A stretch of 64,000 nt of DNA from positions 1,889,100 to 1,953,099 of the forward strand of contig NZ_CM001841.1 of NCBI RefSeq assembly GCF_000365305.1, written 5' to 3'. The translations under genes were made by a program, and so were the position numbers. The notes beneath the pieces are model-generated. The model did not search any database, was not told the origin of the DNA, and saw only the letters and a list, made by a program, of their open reading frames with translations. Numbering within the stretch: position 1 is the first letter of the stretch; every line of letters starts with the position of its first letter. Of this stretch, positions 7,754 to 16,038 are shown piece by piece. The DNA is from Dickeya dianthicola NCPPB 453 (GTDB lineage: Bacteria > Pseudomonadota > Gammaproteobacteria > Enterobacterales > Enterobacteriaceae).

Positions 7754-8713
7754 ATGGCGATGTTATCTGAACAACATGAACCGCCGGGCCAGCCGATGAG
7801 CCCGCTGCGGGCCACGCTGGCGCGGCTGCGCCTGGCGCATGGCCGCAAGCTGGTGATCGCGCTGCCGTATCTGTGGTTATTGTGCCTGTTTATGCTGCCG
7901 TTCCTGATCGTCTTCAAGATCAGTTTCGCAGAAATGGCGCGCACCGTGCCGCCTTACACCGATCTGCTGGAATGGGCGGAGAACCGGTTGCAAATCAGCC
8001 TGAATATCGGCAACTACCTGCAACTGTTGTCTGACCCGCTGTATATCGACGCTTACCTGCAGTCGCTGCAGGTCGCGGCGATTTCTACCTTGTGCTGTCT
8101 GGTGGTGGGGTATCCGATGGCCTGGGCGGTGGCGCACAGCAAGCCGTCAACCCGCAACATTCTGTTGCTGCTGGTGATCCTGCCGTCATGGACCTCGTTC
8201 CTGATCCGCGTGTACGCCTGGATGGGGATTCTGAAAGACAACGGCATCCTGAATAATTTCCTGCTCTGGCTGGGGGTTATCGATCAGCCGCTGGTGATTC
8301 TGCATACCAATCTGGCGGTATATATCGGCGTGGTCTATTCCTATCTGCCGTTCATGGTGCTGCCGATTTACACCGCGCTGACCCGCCTTGATTATTCGCT
8401 GGTGGAGGCGTCGCTGGATTTGGGCGCGCGCCCGGTAAGAACCTTCTTCAGCGTGATTGTACCGCTCACCAAAGGCGGCATTATCGCCGGGTCGATGCTG
8501 GTGTTTATTCCAACCGTCGGCGAGTACGTGATTCCCGAGCTGCTGGGCGGGCCGGACAGCATTATGATTGGTCGCATCCTGTGGCAGGAGTTCTTCAATA
8601 ACCGCGACTGGCCGGTGGCGTCGGCGGTGGCGATGGTGATGCTATTCCTGCTGATTGTTCCGATCGTCTGGTTCCATAAACATCAGAATAAAGCCGCGGA
8701 GGATCAGGCATGA
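7754..8713 (+). CDS. potH: Putrescine ABC transporter permease PotH
   Basis: PotH is one of two membrane subunits of the putrescine importer. The 319-residue protein has six predicted membrane spans beginning with LPYLWLLCLFMLPFLIVF. The cytoplasmic EAA loop that contacts PotG reads EASLDLGARPVRTFF, and the strongly conserved NILLLLVILPSWTSFLIRVY is present. The ATG at 7754 is preceded by GGGGGAAG; an alternative ATG lies two codons later. Its 3' end overlaps potI by 4 bp (ATGA), indicating translational coupling. Confidence 0.95.
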   Translation: MAMLSEQHEPPGQPMSPLRATLARLRLAHGRKLVIALPYLWLLCLFMLPFLIVFKISFAEMARTVPPYTDLLEWAENRLQISLNIGNYLQLLSDPLYIDAYLQSLQVAAISTLCCLVVGYPMAWAVAHSKPSTRNILLLLVILPSWTSFLIRVYAWMGILKDNGILNNFLLWLGVIDQPLVILHTNLAVYIGVVYSYLPFMVLPIYTALTRLDYSLVEASLDLGARPVRTFFSVIVPLTKGGIIAGSMLVFIPTVGEYVIPELLGGPDSIMIGRILWQEFFNNRDWPVASAVAMVMLFLLIVPIVWFHKHQNKAAEDQA

Positions 8714-9555
8714 ACAATTTGCCGGTCGTGCGTTCGCCGTGGCGGACGCTGATTCTGGTGCTGGGATACGGTTTCCTGTATGCGCCGATGCTGATGCTGG
8801 TGATTTATTCCTTCAACAGTTCCCGTCTGGTGACGGTGTGGGCCGGCTGGTCCACCCAGTGGTATCGCGCGCTGTTCGAGGATTCGGCGATGATCAGTGC
8901 GGTAATGCTCAGCCTGACTATCGCGGCGGCGTCGGCCACTATGGCGGTGGTGCTGGGAACGCTGGCTGCGGTGGTAATGGTGCGCTTCGGCAATTTCCGC
9001 GGCTCCAATGGCTTTGCTTTCATGTTGACCGCGCCGCTGGTGATGCCGGATGTCATTACCGGGTTGTCGCTGCTGCTGCTGTTTGTGTCGCTGGCGCAGG
9101 CCATCGGCTGGCCGGCGGAACGCGGTATGCTGACTATCTGGCTGGCGCACGTCACCTTCTGTTCGGCGTATGTCACCGTGGTCGTCAGCGCCCGTCTGCG
9201 CGAGCTGGATCATTCGATTGAGGAAGCGGCGATGGATCTGGGTGCGACGCCGCTGAAAGTGTTCTTCATCATTACCGTGCCGATGATAGCACCCGCGCTG
9301 GTTTCCGGCTGGCTGCTGGCTTTTACCCTGTCGCTGGATGATCTGGTGATTGCCAGTTTCGTCTCCGGTCCCGGCGCCACCACCTTGCCGATGCTGGTTT
9401 TTTCCAGCGTAAGAATGGGCGTTAACCCGCAGATTAACGCGCTGGCATCCCTGATATTGTTGGTGGTAGGCATTATCGGGTTGATTGCCTGGTGGTTTAT
9501 GGCCCGGACGGAAAAGCAGCGTCAGCGCGATTTGCAAAAAGCACGGCGCGGCTGA
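8710..9555 (+). CDS. potI: Putrescine ABC transporter permease PotI
   Basis: PotI is the partner permease of PotH. The 281-residue protein has about six membrane spans (first TLILVLGYGFLYAPMLMLVI) and the EAA loop EEAAMDLGATPLKVFF. The segment AFTLSLDDLVIASFVSGPG is typical of polyamine permeases. The start ATG overlaps the potH stop and the ribosome site GCGGAGG lies inside potH. It is the last gene of the potFGHI operon and is followed by a strong hairpin at 9591. Confidence 0.95.
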   Translation: MNNLPVVRSPWRTLILVLGYGFLYAPMLMLVIYSFNSSRLVTVWAGWSTQWYRALFEDSAMISAVMLSLTIAAASATMAVVLGTLAAVVMVRFGNFRGSNGFAFMLTAPLVMPDVITGLSLLLLFVSLAQAIGWPAERGMLTIWLAHVTFCSAYVTVVVSARLRELDHSIEEAAMDLGATPLKVFFIITVPMIAPALVSGWLLAFTLSLDDLVIASFVSGPGATTLPMLVFSSVRMGVNPQINALASLILLVVGIIGLIAWWFMARTEKQRQRDLQKARRG

Positions 9556-9590
9556 CGGCAGCGGCGCTTCCGCCCCGGATTTGCCAATTC

Positions 9591-9624
9591 TCGCTACGCC
9601 GCCATACTTTCTGGTGGCGTAGCG
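9591..9624 (+). terminator. Terminator-like hairpin after potI
   Basis: TCGCTACGCC at 9591 pairs perfectly with GGCGTAGCGA ending at 9624, extended inward by four further pairs including one G-T; the loop is about 7 nt. Only ATTT follows, so it may terminate weakly or protect the pot mRNA. Confidence 0.6.
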
Positions 9625-9680
9625 ATTTCAGGGGGAGCGCAATCATACTGTACGGTAAGCGGGAGCTGCTGCAGCGGGGC

Positions 9681-10118
9681 ATGTTCGCCCCGGTTGCCAT
9701 CATGGTGGCGGGGTCGGCGATTATCGCCACCCGCTGTCTGGGTATCGTCCTGACCATCAGCGAACTCGGTCTGAGCGGCTTTGGCGGTTGGCTCAGCAGC
9801 AGCGCCAAACAGTGGGACAGCACGCTGGTGCTGCTGGCTGCGCTGCTGGTGGTGTGCCTTGAAATCCGCTGTGGATTCGCGGTGCTCAGCGGGCTGAACT
9901 GGGGGCGTTGGTGCTTCCTGTTGACCCAATGTCTGGTGACGGTCTACATGCTGACGGCTTCGCTGGTGGAGTTCCTACCGCCGATCTTTCATGTCAGCGG
10001 CGACGGTGTCGGTGAAATCCTGCATCATGTGTTGATGCAGCGGCTACCGGATTTTTTGTTGATTTTGTTACTGTTCCTGCCCCGACGCAGCCAGCGTTTT
10101 TTTACGCGCTATCCCTAA
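9681..10118 (+). CDS. ybjO: YbjO-type inner-membrane protein
   Basis: This small hydrophobic protein of unknown function follows potI, as in E. coli. It has about four membrane segments: PVAIMVAGSAIIATRCLGIV, LVLLAALLVVCLEI, FLLTQCLVTVYMLTASL and LPDFLLILLLFLP. Shared features with E. coli YbjO include WARW/WGRW and the ending RRSQRFF. I give the first ATG (9681), but the E. coli alignment suggests 10-12 more N-terminal residues. A good ribosome site (AGGGGGAGC, 9630-9638) points to a non-ATG start at 9645 (ATA) or 9648 (CTG). The final codons and stop lie in unit 1 of a seven-copy tandem array. Confidence 0.75.
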   Translation: MFAPVAIMVAGSAIIATRCLGIVLTISELGLSGFGGWLSSSAKQWDSTLVLLAALLVVCLEIRCGFAVLSGLNWGRWCFLLTQCLVTVYMLTASLVEFLPPIFHVSGDGVGEILHHVLMQRLPDFLLILLLFLPRRSQRFFTRYP

Positions 10119-10241
10119 TTTTTACGCGCTATCGCTAACTTTTACGCGCTATCCCTAATTTTTACGCGCTATCGCTAGCTTTTATGCGCTATCGCTAGCT
10201 TTTATGCGCTATCGCATAACTTTTATGCGCTATCGCTAACT
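10101..10241. repeat. Seven-copy 20-bp tandem array starting inside the ybjO stop region
   Basis: Units start at 10101, 10121, 10141, 10161, 10181, 10201 (21 bp) and 10222. The consensus is TTTACGCGCTATCGCTAACT. Copies alternate between CCCTAA and CGCTAA/CGCTAG forms, and the last three share TTTATGCG, suggesting growth by copying of pairs. Unit 1 contains the ybjO codons for TRYP and its TAA stop, so most units repeat a stop triplet. Confidence 0.95.
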
Positions 10242-10297
10242 TTCCCGCGCGGGGGTGATACAATCAGCCCCCCTTTTGATGTTGACGATAGATTCCA

Positions 10298-10321
10298 GAT
10301 TTTCCATGCGATTTTCCATGC
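10298..10321 (+). repeat. Perfect 12-bp duplication carrying two in-frame rlmC start codons
   Basis: GATTTTCCATGC occurs twice head to tail (10298-10309 and 10310-10321). Each copy contains an ATG (10306 and 10318) in the rlmC frame, so two candidate starts differ by four residues. There is no strong Shine-Dalgarno sequence upstream of either. Confidence 0.85.
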
Positions 10322-11448
10322 AATGTGCCCGCTATAACGACGGCTCGTGCCGTTCCTGTCAATGGCTGGAAACCGCCTATCCGCAGCAGGTAGCCGATAA
10401 GCAGCAGCATCTGCTCGGCCTGCTGGCCGCGCATCCGGTTCAATGCTGGTTGACGCCGGTAGCCTCGGCGGAAGTCGCTTTTCGCAATAAAGCTAAAATG
10501 GTGGTCAGCGGCAGCGTCGAACGCCCGCTGCTGGGGATGCTGCATCGTGACGGTTCGGCGGTGGATCTCTGCGACTGCCCGCTGTATCCCGACAGTGTTG
10601 CGCCGGTGTTTAGCGTATTGAAAACGTTCATCGCTCGCGCCGGGCTGACGCCTTACAACGTCGCCCGACGTCGGGGCGAACTCAAATACCTGTTGTTGAC
10701 GCAAAGCACCCTGAGCGGCCGTTTCATGCTGCGCTTTGTGCTGCGATCCGAAGCCAAGCTGGCGCAACTGCGCGCCGCGTTGCCCTGGCTGCAACAGCAG
10801 TTGCCGCAACTGGCGGTGATATCGGCAAATATTCAACCTGTCCACCAGGCGATACTGGAAGGGGAGCAGGAAATTCCGCTGACGCAAGCGCAGGCATTGG
10901 AAGAGCGTTTTAATCAGGTGCCGCTGTATATCCGGCCGCAAAGTTTCTTCCAGACCAATCCGCAGGTCGCCGCCGCGTTGTATGACGCCGCCCGACAGTG
11001 GGTGTCGGCATTGCCGGTGCGTAGCCTGTGGGATTTGTTCTGTGGGGTAGGCGGATTCGGCCTGCATTGCGCCAGCCCTGAAACGCCGCTCACCGGCATT
11101 GAAATCAGCCCGGAAGCCATCGACTGTGCCCGGCGTTCGGCGGTGCAACTGGGGCTGACCAACGTCAGTTTTGCCGCGCTTGATTCTACCCGCTTTGCCG
11201 TTGGCGAAGCCCGGACGCCGGATCTGGTGATCGTCAATCCGCCCCGGCGCGGTATCGGCGCCGAATTGTGCGATTACCTGAGCCGTATGGCGCCGCCGTA
11301 TCTGTTGTACTCCAGCTGCAATGCCGAGAGCATGGCGAAAGACATTGCGCGCCTGCCGGCGTACCAGATACAGCAGGCGCAGCTATTCGATATGTTCCCG
11401 CACACCGCGCACTACGAGGTGCTGACGCTGCTGCAACGGCGCGTTTAA
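10318..11448 (+). CDS. rlmC: 23S rRNA (uracil-747-C5)-methyltransferase RlmC
   Basis: RlmC methylates U747 of 23S rRNA using S-adenosylmethionine. The 376-residue protein begins [17 protein letters not shown]-terminal cysteines (C3, C12, C15) and C80 of LCDCPLY form the iron-sulfur cluster expected in this family. The SAM-binding motif is [27 protein letters not shown] and the catalytic-cysteine block [12 protein letters not shown] follow, and the protein ends [12 protein letters not shown]. The alternative ATG at 10306 would add MRFS. It is convergent with the MFS gene 12 bp away. It was formerly called rumB. Confidence 0.95.
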   Translation: MQCARYNDGSCRSCQWLETAYPQQVADKQQHLLGLLAAHPVQCWLTPVASAEVAFRNKAKMVVSGSVERPLLGMLHRDGSAVDLCDCPLYPDSVAPVFSVLKTFIARAGLTPYNVARRRGELKYLLLTQSTLSGRFMLRFVLRSEAKLAQLRAALPWLQQQLPQLAVISANIQPVHQAILEGEQEIPLTQAQALEERFNQVPLYIRPQSFFQTNPQVAAALYDAARQWVSALPVRSLWDLFCGVGGFGLHCASPETPLTGIEISPEAIDCARRSAVQLGLTNVSFAALDSTRFAVGEARTPDLVIVNPPRRGIGAELCDYLSRMAPPYLLYSSCNAESMAKDIARLPAYQIQQAQLFDMFPHTAHYEVLTLLQRRV

Positions 11449-11460
11449 CACGCTGACCTT

Positions 11461-12654
11461 TTAACGAGATGACAGCGAGCGCGGCATCAGCGCCATGCCG
11501 GCCAGCGTTATCAGGCAGATCAGCGCGCCGGCGTAAAAGGTGGAAGCTGCGCCCCACACGTCCCACAGAATCCCGGCGCCCAGGCTTGCCAACAGCAACG
11601 CTACACCGCTTATCAGGTTGAAGACGCCGTAGGCGGTGCCGCGCAGGTCCGCCGGCGCGGTGTTAGCGACCATCGCGGCCAGCAACCCCTGCGTCATGCC
11701 CATGTGTACGCCCCATAATGCGACACCGATTATTACGCCGAGCCAGTGCTGACTGATGGCGAGCACCACATCGGCGGCAATCAGCACCAGCAAACCCATT
11801 TTCAGCAGGCTATGATGATCCATCCGGTCGGAAAGCTTGCCGAATGGATAGGCGGAACAGGCATAGACCAGATTCATCGCCACCATCACCAGCGGAATCA
11901 GCGCTACAGGAATCTCGACTTGCTGCGCGCGCAGCACCAAAAAGGCTTCACTAAAGCGCGCCAGCGTAAATACCGCCCCCACACCGACCACCCACCAATA
12001 CTGGGTGGACAGACGTTTTAGGTTATCGCGCCGGATCGGGTTGGTGCGTTTGGCTGCACCGGCGTGTTCGGGTTCGCGCAGGCCGAAAAACAGCAGGGCA
12101 ATCGCCAAGGCGCCGGGGATGAACGCTACCCAGAAGATGGCGCGGAAATCGTCCTGCCACAGCAACATTAGCACGACCGCCAGCAGCGGGCCGGCGAAGG
12201 CGCCGATGGTATCCAGCGACTGGCGCAGGCCAAACGCCGCGCCCCGGATATCGGGCGGTGTGACGTCCGCGACCAGCGCGTCGCGCGGCGCACCGCGAAT
12301 GCCTTTGCCGACCCGGTCGAGCAGGCGGGCGCCCAGCACCAGACCGGATGAGGTCGCCAGCGCAAACAAGGGTTTGCTGACGGCGCCCAGACCATATCCG
12401 AGCAACGCCAACCCTTTGCGTTTGCCAAGGTAATCGCTGAGCGCGCCGGAGAACACTTTGACTATCAGCGCGGTGGCTTCCGCCAGCCCTTCAATCAATC
12501 CGATCACAACCACGCTGGTGCCGAGGACCGTCGTCATAAATAACGGCAGCAGGCTGTGGATCATTTCCGACGAAATGTCCATCAACAGGCTGACGCCGCC
12601 CAATACCCATACCCCTTTCGGGATGCGTTTCAACGTTGAAAAATCCAGAGACAT
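11461..12654 (-). CDS. Major facilitator superfamily transporter, substrate unknown
   Basis: This 397-residue inner-membrane carrier has about 12 predicted spans. The MFS loop 2-3 motif appears as GALSDYLGKRKG near residue 70 and recurs in the second half as FGKLSDRMDHHS. The segment DRVGKGIRGAPRDALVADV is typical of one MFS_1 subgroup often annotated only as MFS transporter. The start at 12654 (MSLDFSTLKR) gives a normal first helix. It has no counterpart at this place in E. coli. It follows artJ on the same strand, 216 bp away across a hairpin and a repeat array, so it is probably transcribed separately. I cannot name a substrate. Confidence 0.85.
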   Translation of the reverse strand: MSLDFSTLKRIPKGVWVLGGVSLLMDISSEMIHSLLPLFMTTVLGTSVVVIGLIEGLAEATALIVKVFSGALSDYLGKRKGLALLGYGLGAVSKPLFALATSSGLVLGARLLDRVGKGIRGAPRDALVADVTPPDIRGAAFGLRQSLDTIGAFAGPLLAVVLMLLWQDDFRAIFWVAFIPGALAIALLFFGLREPEHAGAAKRTNPIRRDNLKRLSTQYWWVVGVGAVFTLARFSEAFLVLRAQQVEIPVALIPLVMVAMNLVYACSAYPFGKLSDRMDHHSLLKMGLLVLIAADVVLAISQHWLGVIIGVALWGVHMGMTQGLLAAMVANTAPADLRGTAYGVFNLISGVALLLASLGAGILWDVWGAASTFYAGALICLITLAGMALMPRSLSSR

Positions 12655-12769
12655 CGGTTTCCTGCCTGAAGGTGAGGGGCCGGTAAGGACAACGCGCTAT
12701 TAAATCAATCTACGGAGTATTTGATAAGTACGAAATGCAAGACGGGCGAAAACCGATGACCGGCGCGAC

Positions 12770-12795
12770 ATGCTGCCGGCGGCAACCGGCAGCAT
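12770..12795 (-). terminator. Hairpin downstream of artJ
   Basis: The perfect 10-bp stem ATGCTGCCGG-CGGCAA-CCGGCAGCAT lies just beyond the artJ-distal repeat array. No T run follows on the minus strand, so its role as terminator or mRNA stabiliser is uncertain. Confidence 0.55.
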
Positions 12796-12862
12796 TTAAA
12801 AACAGCAGGATTTAAAACATCAGCATAAAAACATCAGCATAAAAACAGCAGCATAAAAACAA
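12793..12862 (-). repeat. Tandem 14-16-bp repeats after the artJ stop codon
   Basis: On the artJ strand, CTGCTGTTTTTATG-like units recur about five times (CTTG, CTGCTG, CTGATG, CTGATG, CTGCTG heads, each followed by TTTTTATG or TTTTAAATC). The array starts 8 bp after the artJ stop and gives a series of T5 runs between the gene and its hairpin. Confidence 0.8.
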
Positions 12863-12870
12863 GCGCGGGC

Positions 12871-13611
12871 TTACTGCTGCGGGAACCACTTGTCGTTGAG
12901 GGCTTTGTAAGTGCCGTTGGCTTTGATGGCGTTCAGCGCGCCGTTCAATTTTTCCAACAGCGGCTGATTGTCCGGGCGCACCGCAATACCCAGCCCGATG
13001 CCGAAATAGGCGGGGTCGGTGACTTTCTCACCCACGGTAGCCAGGTCCGGGTTGGTTTTCAGCCACTCGTTGACTACGGCGGTATCGCCGAACACGCCGT
13101 CCAGACGACCGTTTTTCAGGTCGATCAGCGCATTCTGGTAACTGTCGTACGGGACGGTTTTCACCTCAGGATGTGTGTCCTGCAGGAATTTCTGGTGCGT
13201 GGTGCCGTTTTCCATGCCGATGCGTTTGCCTTTCAGGTCCGCCAGCGAGTGAAACTTGCCTTTCTGGGCGATGACGATCGCTGAATTGGCGTAGTACGGC
13301 TGGGTAAACGCCACTTGCTTGCTGCGCTCCGGCGTGATGTCCATTCCGGAAATAACGGCGTCATAACGGCGGAATTTTAGCGCCGGAATCAGGCTGTCAA
13401 ACGCCTGATTGGTGAAGCTACAGGTGGCCTGTAATTGTTTGCACAGCGCGTTGGCGAGATCGATATCAAACCCGACGATCTGGTTGCCGGCATCCAGCGA
13501 TTCGAACGGCGGATAGGTCGCCGACGCGGCGAAACGGATGGTATCGGCCGCGGTGGCGTTAAAGGTCATCGTGGCGCTGGCCAGCAGTGCGGCAAGAATG
13601 AGTTTCTTCAT
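12871..13611 (-). CDS. artJ: Arginine-binding periplasmic protein ArtJ
   Basis: ArtJ is the arginine-specific binding protein of the ArtPQM importer. The 246-residue precursor has a signal peptide (MKKLILAALLASATMTF, cleavage after ATAA). The mature protein is an SBP_bac_3 fold with YPPFESLDAGNQIVGFDIDL, AVISGMDITPERSKQVAF and GVFGDTAVVNEW. It is paralogous to ArtI, 2.4 kb away. It is called ArtJ because it stands alone downstream of artM with its own promoter region. Two ArgR boxes lie 73-111 bp upstream, and artJ is the most arginine-repressed art gene in E. coli. Confidence 0.93.
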   Translation of the reverse strand: MKKLILAALLASATMTFNATAADTIRFAASATYPPFESLDAGNQIVGFDIDLANALCKQLQATCSFTNQAFDSLIPALKFRRYDAVISGMDITPERSKQVAFTQPYYANSAIVIAQKGKFHSLADLKGKRIGMENGTTHQKFLQDTHPEVKTVPYDSYQNALIDLKNGRLDGVFGDTAVVNEWLKTNPDLATVGEKVTDPAYFGIGLGIAVRPDNQPLLEKLNGALNAIKANGTYKALNDKWFPQQ

Positions 13612-13683
13612 GGGGGTACTCCAGCTTAACTGATGTTTATCAACGTGATGGTCGTTGAAAAGGATGGCGATACCATGCCACTA

Positions 13684-13722
13684 AATGTATTTATATGCAA
13701 ATAATATGATTATTAATTCATT
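13684..13722 (-). promoter_or_regulatory. Two-box ArgR operator upstream of artJ
   Basis: Box 1 (13684-13701) reads TGTAT-TTAT-ATGCA at its core; box 2 (13705-13722) reads TGATT-ATTA-ATTCA. Each differs from the ARG-box core TGAAT-N4-ATTCA at one or two positions. The 18-bp boxes are 3 bp apart, the usual arrangement for hexameric ArgR. They lie 73-111 bp before the artJ ATG. Confidence 0.82.
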
Positions 13723-13828
13723 TTAATGTGCAAGTGGATAACGAAATGAAGGCGAGTTTAAGATAATCGAATAAAAATAAAGCAGATTTAAACCGACGGT
13801 CAGGTTGGGCGAAATGAATTTTATGCAT

Positions 13829-13856
13829 AAAAAACGCCGGCATGAACGCCGGCGTA
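13829..13856 (-). terminator. Rho-independent terminator of artPIQM
   Basis: On the minus strand the stem CGCCGGCG-TTCAT-(G)CCGGCG is followed by T6, 30 bp after the artM stop codon. Confidence 0.9.
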
Positions 13857-13886
13857 ATCGGTGGTGAGGCCATGCCCAGTGATGAT

Positions 13887-14558
13887 TCAGCTGTTGCGCT
13901 GCTCGAAGCGCAACGCGCGCCGCTCGACCAGACGCATCAGCAGTGTCAGCAGGCCATTGACGCACAGGTAGACGATGCCTGCCGCGCCGAACACCAGCAC
14001 GTCATAGGTGCGGCCGTACAGCAACTGGCCGTAACCCATCACTTCCATCAGCGTAATGGTGTAAGCCAGCGAGGTGCCTTTGAACACCAGCACCACCTCG
14101 TTGGAGTACGACGAGAGCGCGCGCTTGAACGCGAACGGCAGCAGGATGCGCAGCGTCTGACGCTGATTCATGCCCAGCGCGGCGCAGGATTGCCACTGTC
14201 CGGATGGAATAGCCCGTACCGCGCCGTAGAACAGTTGCGTGGTATAGGCGGCGCTGTTAAGCGCCAGCGCGCTAACCGCGCACAGCCACGGCTGAGACAG
14301 CAGATTCCACAACCACGCGGTCTGGCGAATCGAGGCGAACTGGCCGGGACCGTAGTAAATCAGGAAGATCTGCACCAGCAGCGGGGTACCGGTGAACAAT
14401 GTGATGTAGCCTTTAGCTATCTGCGACGCCACCGGGGTTTTCAGCGTCAGGATCACCGTCAGCGCTAGCGACAGCAGCAACGCCAGCAGCAGCGCGGACA
14501 ACGTCAACAGCAGACTGGTGTGCAGCCCGTTCAGCAGTTCAGGAATGTAACCCAGCAT
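13887..14558 (-). CDS. artM: Arginine ABC transporter permease ArtM
   Basis: ArtM is a membrane subunit of the arginine importer. The 223-residue protein has about five spans, starting with GLHTSLLLTLSALLLALLLS. It has the amino-acid permease signature FTGTPLLVQIFLIYYG, and its EAA-type loop contains CAALGMNQRQTLRILLP. Its ATG shares one base with the artQ stop (TGATG), so the pair is translationally coupled. It ends the artPIQM operon before a clear terminator. Confidence 0.95.
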   Translation of the reverse strand: MLGYIPELLNGLHTSLLLTLSALLLALLLSLALTVILTLKTPVASQIAKGYITLFTGTPLLVQIFLIYYGPGQFASIRQTAWLWNLLSQPWLCAVSALALNSAAYTTQLFYGAVRAIPSGQWQSCAALGMNQRQTLRILLPFAFKRALSSYSNEVVLVFKGTSLAYTITLMEVMGYGQLLYGRTYDVLVFGAAGIVYLCVNGLLTLLMRLVERRALRFEQRNS

Positions 14559-15274
14559 CAGGACGGCCTCCGTTCAAAGCGCGTGGCGCGTACGTCAATC
14601 CTGTTCAGGATCGCCTGACTTAATAGGGTAATCACCAGATAGATTGCCGCTGCAATCATGTACCAGGTGAAGGGCTCCTGAGTCCGGGTGGCGATGCTTT
14701 TGGTTTGCAGCATCAGGTCGTTGACGCTGATAAGCGAAACCAGCGCGGTATCTTTCAGCAGCACCAGCCACTGGTTGCCTAGCCCCGGCAGCGCATGACG
14801 CCACATCTGCGGCATGATCAGCCGGCGGAAAATCACGCTGTTACTCATCCCCAGCGCCTGCCCGGATTCCCATTGGCCGCGCGGCACCGCTTTCAGCGCG
14901 CCACGCAGTGTCTGCGACGCATAGGCGGCATACAGCAGCGACAGCGCAATGACGCCGCACAGAAACGGGCTGACTTCAAAGTTATCGATAGCCAGTTTGA
15001 CCGGCACCTGCGCCAGGCCAAGATTAAGCGTGAAGCCATCGGACAGCATCAGCAGCAATTGCGATGAACCGAAATAGATAAACAGCACCACCAGAATTTC
15101 CGGCAGGCCGCGCAGCAGGGTGACGACAGCGGTGCCGCAGGCGCCGACGGCTTTCCAGCGCGCCGTTTCCCACAGGGCAAACAGCATCGCCAGCAGTAGC
15201 CCCAGCACCAGAGCACAAACGGCAAGGCCGACGGTCATCCCGGCGGCGCTTGCAAGAGGTTGGAATTCAGTCAT
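14558..15274 (-). CDS. artQ: Arginine ABC transporter permease ArtQ
   Basis: ArtQ is the partner of ArtM in the membrane pore. The 238-residue protein has an N-terminal span [20 protein letters not shown], the conserved [18 protein letters not shown] and an EAA-type loop [19 protein letters not shown]. It starts 15 bp after artI with [12 protein letters not shown] and overlaps artM by one base. Confidence 0.95.
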   Translation of the reverse strand: MTEFQPLASAAGMTVGLAVCALVLGLLLAMLFALWETARWKAVGACGTAVVTLLRGLPEILVVLFIYFGSSQLLLMLSDGFTLNLGLAQVPVKLAIDNFEVSPFLCGVIALSLLYAAYASQTLRGALKAVPRGQWESGQALGMSNSVIFRRLIMPQMWRHALPGLGNQWLVLLKDTALVSLISVNDLMLQTKSIATRTQEPFTWYMIAAAIYLVITLLSQAILNRIDVRATRFERRPS

Positions 15275-15289
15275 TGAGTTTCTGTCGGC

Positions 15290-16021
15290 TTACTGCTGGA
15301 ACCATTTCTTGTAGATGGTCTGGTAGGTGCCATCTTGTTTGATGTTGTTCAGCGCATCGTTGAATTTCTTCACCAGCTCGTCGTTGTTCTGACGCATGGC
15401 AATGCCCAGACCGATGCCGAAGTAATCTTTATCGGTAACCTTGTCGCCCACCGACGCCAGATTTGGGTTCTGTTTCAGCCACTCGTTCACGACGGCGGTG
15501 TCGCCGAAGACGGCGTCCAGACGACCGTTTTTCAGGTCCAGCGCCGCGTTTTGGTAGCTGTCGTACGGCACCACGGTGATGTCTTTATGCTTGTCCAGCA
15601 GGAATTTCTGGTGGGTGGTGCCGTTCTGTACCCCGACACGCTTGCCTTTCAGCGCGGCGATATCGGCCAGTTTGCCTTTCTGAGCGATGAACAGCGCCGA
15701 GTTTTCATAGTACGGCTGGGTGAAGGCCACCTGTTGCTGACGTTCCGGCGTGATGTCCATACCGGCAATCACCGCGTCGTAACGGCGGAATTTCAGGCCG
15801 GGGATCAGGCTATCGAATGCCTGATTGCTGAAAGTACAGGCGGCCTGAATCTGTTTGCACAGCGCGTTGGCCAGGTCGATGTCGAACCCGACGATCTGGT
15901 TACTGGCGTCCACCGATTCAAATGGAGGGTAGGACGCTTCAGTGGCAAAACGGATAGTTTCGGCTGCGCCAGCGGAAAGGCTTAATCCGCCGAATAGGGC
16001 GGCAACAAACAACTTTTTCAT
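15290..16021 (-). CDS. artI: Arginine-binding periplasmic protein ArtI
   Basis: ArtI is the second binding protein of the art locus. The 243-residue precursor has a signal peptide MKKLFVAALFGGLSLSAGAA. The mature fold is close to ArtJ (YPPFESVDASNQIVGFDIDL, AVIAGMDITPERQQQVAF). I chose the ATG at 16021 because AAGGA lies 9 bp before it and the signal peptide then starts at residue 1; an ATG at 16042 would add MIDKDNN. It is cotranscribed with artP, 17 bp upstream. Confidence 0.94.
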   Translation of the reverse strand: MKKLFVAALFGGLSLSAGAAETIRFATEASYPPFESVDASNQIVGFDIDLANALCKQIQAACTFSNQAFDSLIPGLKFRRYDAVIAGMDITPERQQQVAFTQPYYENSALFIAQKGKLADIAALKGKRVGVQNGTTHQKFLLDKHKDITVVPYDSYQNAALDLKNGRLDAVFGDTAVVNEWLKQNPNLASVGDKVTDKDYFGIGLGIAMRQNNDELVKKFNDALNNIKQDGTYQTIYKKWFQQ

Positions 16022-16038
16022 ATTATTATCCTTATCTA

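Noticed and set aside
10101-10241. Could the ybjO array be a CRISPR?
   Set aside because: Units are contiguous 20-mers with no unique spacers and there are no cas genes, so it is a simple tandem repeat.
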